Positions 6,524 through 11,532 of a DNA stretch of 11,532 nucleotides are shown piece by piece. A program made the translations under genes and the position numbers. The notes below the pieces were generated by a model. That model was not told the DNA's origin and did no database searches. It worked only from the letters and a program-made list of their open reading frames with translations. This stretch comes from Legionellaceae bacterium (lineage in GTDB: Bacteria > Pseudomonadota > Gammaproteobacteria > Legionellales > Legionellaceae). The stretch is from the NCBI GenBank assembly GCA_030696465.1, contig JAUYSE010000148.1, positions 1 through 11,532 on the forward strand, in the 5' to 3' direction. Position 1 is the first letter of the stretch. Each line of letters starts with the position of its first letter.

Positions 6524-7917
6524 TCGATGTCCCATAATACTTGAGCACCCCACAAGTTAACTACCCCTTCCGTAGAAGCATGTATCACATTAATGTTATC
6601 CTCTAAGGGCTGGCTTTTATCAATTTGGCTATTATGCACAAAAAGATGCGTATATCCGGCATCTATGCCAATTTTAGGTAACCATTGATAATGTGCGCCA
6701 ATAGAAAGGGCTATCCGATCAGCATCTGGCAAGCGAACATCTCTTTCTGCATTCGTGGTAGGCGTTTCATCGTATCCACCACCACAACGCAACATCCATT
6801 TGGAATTAATCCGATAATTGGCACCCAAAGCAAGACGCCAAGCATCACGGTATCCCTCTTGTACAACTTGCGTGATACTACCCGGGGAACTTTCTAACTC
6901 AGGGGTTACGATAGGAGCCGCCACATTATATAATTTCAGCGTGTTAAATAAGCTCCAATTTGTATATACCACAGAACCTAATACAGCCCAACGATCATTT
7001 AAGTCTTGATAAAAACTAGTCGTCACAATATCGGGCAAACTCACACTGTTGGTCCGTAAACTATCCATTTCAAATACCGCATTTGGATCGCCGCCTAATG
7101 GATCCAGTGCAATATCTAATGCGGGAGTCGCTAAGCGACCACTCAAGGTGCTACTACCATAAAATTGATGTGCTATTCTTGATTGATAGTTGATGCCCAC
7201 GCGGGTGTGTTTATCATGAAAATAGCTTAACACTCCGGCATGAAAACCGATTCCTAAGGAATCTCCCTTATTGTGGGTGGTGGTATCCAAACCATTAGGT
7301 GGCAATTCTAGTTCATTGAGGAATGCCGGTGAACCCACTATGCTGTCAAAGGTAACGTTCGCATATTGAAAATCTAAACCCGCACCTATCGCAAAATGCG
7401 AGGTCAACTCTGCACCTAACTCCGGAGATATATTAAGGGTACGTAAACTGGTAAAGGTTCCCGCATAACGCACTGCGGAAGATTTTGGCCAATTACTAGA
7501 CAAACCAAACGGTGCCACAATACTCAAACCTGCAACCACGCCAGGATGTAAAGGATAACTATAATGTATAGAGGGGACAACCGCACTCTCTCGATCCTGC
7601 AAATTATCAAATGATTCGATATATTGCGCCGGATCACCAAAAGGAATCGGAGTCTCGTACAGAGAATAACCACTCATTTTCATGGTAGGAAACACCCATA
7701 CACCAGAAAGCAAAAACTGCTGCTTGTTTAAAAGCGCCAAACCAGCAGGATTATACCAACCGGTAGACGCATCTGCAGCTTCTGCGGCAATACCTGCAGC
7801 AAAATTACCTACTGCTGATCCATTGTCTTCCATGTATAAAGAAAATGATCCTGCCTGACAAACCATCCCTAAAAAACCTGAAGCTATTGCTATAATACGC
7901 GTACATTTTAAAATCAA
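6520..7917 (-). CDS. FadL/OMPP1-family outer-membrane transporter
   Basis: FadL-family barrels carry long-chain fatty acids or other hydrophobic compounds across the outer membrane. The product has 465 residues. A signal peptide of about 22 residues ends near VCQAG. The hatch-region pattern follows, with AVGNFAAGIAAEAADAST and GWYNPAGL corresponding to the family's A...DAST..NPAG. A long beta-rich region then alternates aromatic and polar residues, including VAPFGLSSNWP. The start is taken as TTG, preceded by AGGTAGGG with 7 bases spacing. No ATG lies upstream in frame near it, and the next one would lose the signal peptide. The C-terminus is VLWDIE, where outer-membrane barrels normally end in an aromatic residue. 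The substrate is unknown. It follows cydX by 51 bases and is coupled to apbC. Confidence 0.88.
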   Translation of the reverse strand: MILKCTRIIAIASGFLGMVCQAGSFSLYMEDNGSAVGNFAAGIAAEAADASTGWYNPAGLALLNKQQFLLSGVWVFPTMKMSGYSLYETPIPFGDPAQYIESFDNLQDRESAVVPSIHYSYPLHPGVVAGLSIVAPFGLSSNWPKSSAVRYAGTFTSLRTLNISPELGAELTSHFAIGAGLDFQYANVTFDSIVGSPAFLNELELPPNGLDTTTHNKGDSLGIGFHAGVLSYFHDKHTRVGINYQSRIAHQFYGSSTLSGRLATPALDIALDPLGGDPNAVFEMDSLRTNSVSLPDIVTTSFYQDLNDRWAVLGSVVYTNWSLFNTLKLYNVAAPIVTPELESSPGSITQVVQEGYRDAWRLALGANYRINSKWMLRCGGGYDETPTTNAERDVRLPDADRIALSIGAHYQWLPKIGIDAGYTHLFVHNSQIDKSQPLEDNINVIHASTEGVVNLWGAQVLWDIE

Positions 7918-7933
7918 TTATTAACCCTACCTC

Positions 7934-7955
7934 AAAAAATTAGAGACTCAGTCAC
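7934..7955 (-). terminator. Weak hairpin plus T run after cydX
   Basis: On the minus strand, short pairing around the triloop TGA (AG-T-GAC / GTC-T-CT) is followed by AATTTTTT. It lies between cydX and the FadL gene. The stem is short and contains a T-T mismatch, so it may only attenuate read-through into the FadL gene or be chance. Confidence 0.3.
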
Positions 7956-7968
7956 TCTCCACGTACGT

Positions 7969-8064
7969 TTACTGATCTTTCGATTTTAACTCAACCCAAA
8001 CCGCATTCATAATCGCTAACGCACAGGCAAATCCTGTACCTAAAATCCATGAAAAATACCACAT
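7969..8064 (-). CDS. cydX: Cytochrome bd oxidase small subunit CydX (YbgT family)
   Basis: CydX is a single-helix subunit needed for stability and activity of the bd oxidase. This 31-codon ORF starts MWYFSWILGTGFACALAI. That matches the family's opening MWYF-WILG and its helix followed by an acidic residue (VWVELKSKD). The start follows AGGAG at 8073-8077, 14 bases after the cydB stop, which is the standard cydABX position. Its size hides it from normal ORF thresholds. Confidence 0.95.
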   Translation of the reverse strand: MWYFSWILGTGFACALAIMNAVWVELKSKDQ

Positions 8065-8078
8065 TATGCTGACTCCTA

Positions 8079-9215
8079 TTAATAACCTATTTCTTTATTT
8101 TCAATCATTGTTTGTTCTGTTATTTTTCCACGCAAGACCCGATAGACCCACGCAGTATAAAGCAGAACCATAGGCAACAACACCACAGTTGCAAAGAGCA
8201 TGATCAATAAGGTGAGCTGACTTGAAGAGCTATCCCATACGATCAAACTTTCTCCAGGATGGGTGGAGGACGGTAAAATAAAGGGAAACATGGTAACCCC
8301 TACCGTCGAAACAATGCCGATAACTGCCGCAGAACTCCAAAGGAAAGCAATCTTCACATATTTTTTAAATAGAATGGCCAGCAATGGAGACAACGCAGCC
8401 ATTAGGGGAACCAACATAATAATCGGCGCCTGCTGGTAATTCAATAACCACGCACCTATTTTCTTTTCTACAGCTTTATACAAAGGGTTCGATGGGCCAT
8501 CATGCGGTACGGCGTTACTTAATAGATATCCGTCTATCCCATAAAATAGCCATACACCTCCGATGATAAATAGAAGTACCACCATCCATGCAGTATATTG
8601 AGCCGCTGTCGTGGCACGTTGCTGAATGACTCCTTCTGTTTTTACGCGCAGAAAAAAAGCACCATGCATTGCCAACATCAATACGGATAATATTCCACAT
8701 AATAAAGCAAAAGGGTTCAATAGAGCAAAGAAGGTTCCGGTATAAAATGAACGTAAATTTTCATCAAAATAAAAAGGAACACCTTGCAATGTATTGCCAA
8801 CGGCCACTCCAAAAATAAGTGCTGGCACAAAACCACTGATAAATAAAGCACCATCCCAAGCATTACGCCAAACCGGGGCTTCTAATTTAGAGCGATATTT
8901 AAATCCAACGGGTCGTAATATAAGCGCTAGCAAAACAATCAACATTGCTAAGTAAAAACCCGAAAAGGATAAAGCATATAACGTTGGCCACGCTGCAAAA
9001 ATTGCACCGCCGCCGAGAATAAACCAGACTTGATTCCCTTCCCATGTTGCAGCAATGCTGCCAATAATCATACGTCGCTCGGTATCGGTCTTGCCAATCC
9101 AGGGTAGCCACATGGCTACCCCTAAATCAAAACCATCCATGACCGCAAAACCAATCAATAATACCCCTAATAAGACCCACCAGATTACTCGTAATGTTTC
9201 ATAATCTAATAACAT
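8079..9215 (-). CDS. cydB: Cytochrome bd ubiquinol oxidase subunit II CydB
   Basis: CydB is the structural partner of CydA in the quinol-oxidising, oxygen-reducing bd oxidase. The product has 378 residues, against 379 in E. coli, with multiple membrane helices. Family-specific stretches include the opening GFDLGVAMWLPW, then RRMIIGSIAATWEGNQVWF, ILRPVGFKYRSK and WRNAWDGALFISGFVPALIFG. The ATG follows AGGAGA, which overlaps the cydA stop. The intergenic distance is 11 bases, so coupling is likely. No truncation is seen. Confidence 0.98.
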   Translation of the reverse strand: MLLDYETLRVIWWVLLGVLLIGFAVMDGFDLGVAMWLPWIGKTDTERRMIIGSIAATWEGNQVWFILGGGAIFAAWPTLYALSFSGFYLAMLIVLLALILRPVGFKYRSKLEAPVWRNAWDGALFISGFVPALIFGVAVGNTLQGVPFYFDENLRSFYTGTFFALLNPFALLCGILSVLMLAMHGAFFLRVKTEGVIQQRATTAAQYTAWMVVLLFIIGGVWLFYGIDGYLLSNAVPHDGPSNPLYKAVEKKIGAWLLNYQQAPIIMLVPLMAALSPLLAILFKKYVKIAFLWSSAAVIGIVSTVGVTMFPFILPSSTHPGESLIVWDSSSSQLTLLIMLFATVVLLPMVLLYTAWVYRVLRGKITEQTMIENKEIGY

Positions 9216-9226
9216 ATTATTTTCTC

Positions 9227-10756
9227 CTAGTGCGTCAAATGATCAGGGCCAAGCCGAATATATTTCACCATCAAATATACTTCAATAATTGCTAAAGCCG
9301 TATAAAAAATCACAAATCCCGAGAGCGAAGTCATCACTTGCGACGCTGTCACTGATGAAGTCCCCATAAACGTTGGCAATATCCCTTGCACAACCCAGGG
9401 TTGTCGACCATATTCAGCCACTACCCAACCAAGCTCTGCGGCCACCCAGGGTAATGGCAATGAGAATGCGGCGGCGTATAAATACCAGCGTTTTTTATCA
9501 ATAATATGTCTCGCTGATAAGTAGAATCCTACGACAAAAAGCGCAATAAACCACAATGCACATCCCACCATAATACGGAAAGAGAAAAATAATGGGGTTA
9601 CCGCCGGCTTTAGATCATGTGCTGCTTTATTAATTTGATCTTCTGTGGCATCCGTCACTTTTTCGGTGTATTTTTTTAATAATAAGCCATAGCCTAATGA
9701 GTTTTGATGAGCAGCAAAATCGGCTTTTGCTTTTTCATCTGCAGGCTGTTTTTGTAGTTTTAATAAAGCTTTATATGCAAGCATTCCTTCTCTAATTTGT
9801 AGCTTTCCATCCTCAATCAATTCATTAATACCTTGTAATGGTTCATTCAGGCTACGTGTTGCTATCAAGCCTAGAACGAAGGGCACTTCAATAGCATAAT
9901 CAGTTTTCATGGTCGCCTCATTGGGAATACCAAAAATCGTTAAGCCTGCAGGGGCTTTTTCTGTATGCCACATTGCCTCTATTGCCGCAATTTTCATTTT
10001 TTGATTATGATTGGCAACATACCCACTCTCATCTCCTAAAACAGCTACAGATAAGGAGGACGCAAGACCAAAAGATACTGCCACTGCAATGGATCGCTGC
10101 GCAAAAGCGTGATTTCGACCTCGTAAAAGAAAATACGCACTTATTGCCAGCACAAATACCGAACCTGTCACATAACCCGCACTGACGGTATGTACAAATT
10201 TAGCTTGTGCAACAGGGTTAAATATTACATTTGAGAAATCATCAACTTCCATACGCATGGTATGATAATTGAATACAGCACCTACTGGATTTTGCATCCA
10301 ACCATTGGCAATTAAAATCCAAAGAGCGGAAAGGTTGGTGCCTAGGGCTAATAACCAAGTACAACACATATGTTGCATCTTGCTTAGTTTGTTCCAACCA
10401 AAGAAAAATAAACCGACAAAAGTGGCTTCTAAAAAGAACGACATTAAGCCTTCGATAGCCAGTGGCGCCCCAAAGATATCCCCAATATAGTGCGAGTAAT
10501 ACGCCCAATTGGTGCCAAACTCAAACTCCATCGTCAGACCAGTGGCAACTCCTAAAACAAAGTTGATTCCAAATAATGTACCCCAGTATTTCACCATGCG
10601 AAGCCAAATTTCTTTGCCCGTCATGACATAGACGGTTTCCATAATCGCTAGTAATACCGAAAGTCCTATGGTTAATGGAACAAATAAAAAATGATAGAGT
10701 GCGGTGACTGCAAATTGTAACCTAGATAAATCAACTACTTCACTGCCTGGAATCAT
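9227..10756 (-). CDS. cydA: Cytochrome bd ubiquinol oxidase subunit I CydA
   Basis: CydA carries hemes b558, b595 and d and the quinol site. The 509-residue product aligns well with E. coli CydA (522). The conserved residues are at H22 (YHFLFVPLT), E102 and E110 (IEGLMSFFLEATFVG), H189 (FVHTVSAGYVTG), K255 and E260 (QKMKIAAIEA), and M396 (FSFRIMVG). GRQPW is at 450-454. The insert between about 300 and 385 shows a long Q-loop of the E. coli type. The ATG has a strong AGGAG site five bases upstream. It lies 33 bases after the cydP-like gene. Confidence 0.98.
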   Translation of the reverse strand: MIPGSEVVDLSRLQFAVTALYHFLFVPLTIGLSVLLAIMETVYVMTGKEIWLRMVKYWGTLFGINFVLGVATGLTMEFEFGTNWAYYSHYIGDIFGAPLAIEGLMSFFLEATFVGLFFFGWNKLSKMQHMCCTWLLALGTNLSALWILIANGWMQNPVGAVFNYHTMRMEVDDFSNVIFNPVAQAKFVHTVSAGYVTGSVFVLAISAYFLLRGRNHAFAQRSIAVAVSFGLASSLSVAVLGDESGYVANHNQKMKIAAIEAMWHTEKAPAGLTIFGIPNEATMKTDYAIEVPFVLGLIATRSLNEPLQGINELIEDGKLQIREGMLAYKALLKLQKQPADEKAKADFAAHQNSLGYGLLLKKYTEKVTDATEDQINKAAHDLKPAVTPLFFSFRIMVGCALWFIALFVVGFYLSARHIIDKKRWYLYAAAFSLPLPWVAAELGWVVAEYGRQPWVVQGILPTFMGTSSVTASQVMTSLSGFVIFYTALAIIEVYLMVKYIRLGPDHLTH

Positions 10757-10789
10757 AAAAACTCCTACTTTAGAATGATACTACAACTC

Positions 10790-10966
10790 TTATGAGATGG
10801 GATGTTTGTTAGAAGCGGCTGCGGTGCTAGCATCGGCACCAAAAAACCATTGCTGAGGATTTTTATGAAATGGAACGCTACTCTTGGCACAAACACACCA
10901 GAGCATAACGAGAAGCATTATTTTAATCATTAATGTAAGGCTAATATCATGCGCCAATTTTTTCAT
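10790..10966 (-). CDS. cydP: Putative cytochrome bd small subunit CydP
   Basis: This 58-codon ORF directly precedes cydA in the same direction. It starts with a basic N-terminus (MKKLAHDISLTLMIK), followed by one hydrophobic helix (IMLLVMLWCVC) and a polar tail. The layout 'basic-xxEI/DI-xLxLxxK-helix-W' at this spot matches what I recall of the CydP small-subunit family encoded upstream of cydA in proteobacteria. The upstream site is a modest GAGA about 9 bases before the ATG. The family assignment comes from pattern and position. A profile search would confirm it. Confidence 0.75.
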   Translation of the reverse strand: MKKLAHDISLTLMIKIMLLVMLWCVCAKSSVPFHKNPQQWFFGADASTAAASNKHPIS

Positions 10967-11031
10967 AACAAGTTCTCAGACATCTAATACCCAAAAACAT
11001 GGCTACTCTTGCACTTCGCCTACCAGCGCAT

Positions 11032-11058
11032 AGTGTACGAGAATTTTTTTAAGTATGC
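11032..11058 (-). promoter_or_regulatory. Possible promoter of the cyd operon
   Basis: On the minus strand TACACT (11037-11032) is a fair -10 hexamer, 65 bases before the cydP-like ATG. The best-spaced -35 candidate is TGCATA (16-base spacer), which is poor, so an activator may be needed. No clear FNR box (TTGAT-N4-ATCAA) is visible. This is consensus matching only. Confidence 0.3.
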
Positions 11059-11060
11059 AC

Positions 11061-11219
11061 CTAAAGTTTAACGCTGTGCGGTATGATTTTTACTGAGACC
11101 GTCTTTTTGGGGGCTGGGGAAGTAATTGAGTTTTTCACGTATGCCTCAATCTCGTCATCCTCGCCTCCACTGAGGCATACAATGACTACAGAAATAAGAG
11201 TAGCGAGGATCCATAGCAT
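11061..11219 (-). CDS. Uncertain small membrane or lipoprotein-like ORF
   Basis: This is a 52-codon minus-strand ORF between the 5S gene and the cyd operon. It has a hydrophobic start (MLWILATLISVVIVCLSGG), an acidic cluster (EDDEIEAY) and a basic tail. The shape is that of a small exported or anchored protein. The acidic-YV pattern vaguely recalls the N-terminus of PilP lipoproteins, but the PilP core motifs are absent. The ribosome-binding site is weak. The DNA holds a perfect 10-bp inverted repeat, so it may be a repeat element and not a gene. I do not recognise a function. Confidence 0.25.
   Translation of the reverse strand: MLWILATLISVVIVCLSGGEDDEIEAYVKNSITSPAPKKTVSVKIIPHSVKL
11139..11180. 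repeat. Perfect 10-bp inverted repeat
   Basis: GTATGCCTCA at 11139-11148 pairs with TGAGGCATAC at 11171-11180 across a 22-base loop. It lies in the 5S-cyd interval, inside the uncertain small ORF. Confidence 0.6.
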
Positions 11220-11245
11220 ACTTAAACAACGCTTTCGTATGGATC
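11208..11245. repeat. Perfect 8-bp inverted repeat
   Basis: GATCCATA at 11208-11215 pairs with TATGGATC at 11238-11245, again with a 22-base loop. It is 27 bases from the 10-bp pair. The clustering suggests the remains of a repeat element. Confidence 0.45.
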
Positions 11246-11260
11246 TTCACTACTCATTAA

Positions 11261-11273
11261 TTGCACCGTGCAA
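11261..11273. promoter_or_regulatory. Short perfect palindrome, possible operator
   Basis: TTGCAC-C-GTGCAA is a perfect 6-bp dyad around one base, in the AT-rich part of the 5S-cyd interval. It has the form of a transcription-factor site, but the factor is unknown. It is about 300 bases from the cydP-like start. Confidence 0.25.
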
Positions 11274-11365
11274 GGATATATTTAAGAATAAATTTTTGAA
11301 ATTATAAGATTAATTTGAGACTAATAAGTAATGGAATTCTTGGATATGTTATGCGTTTCTACGTT

Positions 11366-11391
11366 AAAAACTCAAGTAATATGAGCTTTTT
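11366..11391 (-). terminator. Possible terminator after the 5S gene
   Basis: Reading on the minus strand, AAAAA-G-CTCA is followed by a 7-base loop and then TGAG-TTTTT. This is an AT-rich stem with one bulged G and a T run, starting 10 bases after the 5S 3' end. The symmetry also leaves a T run on the other strand. It would end the rRNA transcript before the cyd operon. Confidence 0.5.
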
Positions 11392-11400
11392 ATAAAAAAA

Positions 11401-11519
11401 TTCCTGGCGATGACCTACTTTCACATGGGGAAACCCCACACTATCATTGGCGCTGATGCGTTTCACTTCTGAGTTCGGAATGGATTCAGGTGGGACCACA
11501 TCGCTATTGTCGCCAGGAA
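11401..11519 (-). rRNA. rrf: 5S ribosomal RNA
   Basis: The minus strand reads TTCCTGGCGACAATAGCG at the 5' end. It then carries the 5S landmarks GTGGTCCCACCTGA, CCGAACTCAGAAGTGAAACG and GTGTGGGGTTTCCCCATGTG. The terminal helix TTCCTGGCGA/TCGCCAGGAA pairs perfectly and sets the 119-nt ends. The remaining rRNA genes would lie beyond the right edge. Confidence 0.97.
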
Positions 11520-11532
11520 AACCGGTTGTTGG

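Noticed and set aside
11083..11307. 74-codon plus-strand ORF near the 5S gene
   Set aside because: It runs through the inverted repeats, has no clear ribosome-binding site and shows no recognisable domain.

Overview
The window looks like a chromosomal core-metabolism segment of a gammaproteobacterium with an AT-leaning genome. I infer something near the Legionellales/Coxiella-like group from the gene content, the 5S rRNA and the style of the intergenic palindromes. I could not test that placement. Every supported gene is on the minus strand, so transcription runs from the high-coordinate end to the low one.

Layout in transcription order:
(1) A 5S rRNA (11401-11519) closes an rRNA operon whose remainder lies outside the window.
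(2) An interval of about 430 bases holds a possible terminator, inverted repeats, a weak 52-codon ORF and a possible promoter.
(3) A cytochrome bd quinol oxidase operon follows: cydP-like small subunit, cydA, cydB and cydX. Both small genes (58 and 31 codons) are easy to overlook.
(4) After a 51-base gap come a FadL-family outer-membrane protein and an Mrp/ApbC Fe-S carrier P-loop ATPase, which overlap by ATGA.
(5) A 329-base gene-free spacer carries two inverted copies of a 32-nt palindromic element and a good promoter.
(6) A cytochrome c maturation operon reads ccmC-ccmD-ccmE-ccmF-ccmG-ccmH-ccmI and runs to the left end, with very tight or overlapping junctions. ccmA and ccmB are not next to ccmC.

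How the genes work together: CcmC, CcmD and CcmE load and carry heme in the periplasm. CcmF, CcmH and CcmI, helped by the thioredoxin-like CcmG, attach it to apocytochrome c. CydABX and the CydP-like protein form the high-affinity bd terminal oxidase, which needs no c-type cytochrome. Mrp serves Fe-S cofactor assembly. The theme of the window is respiratory chain assembly.

Nothing here is a clear new defence or mobile system. The most interesting structure is in the small elements. Two hairpins differ by compensated base pairs. A palindrome-rich insert in frame appears to give CcmH a 56-residue basic N-terminal extension ahead of its signal peptide. The ccm operon lacks adjacent ccmAB and ends in a reduced CcmI.
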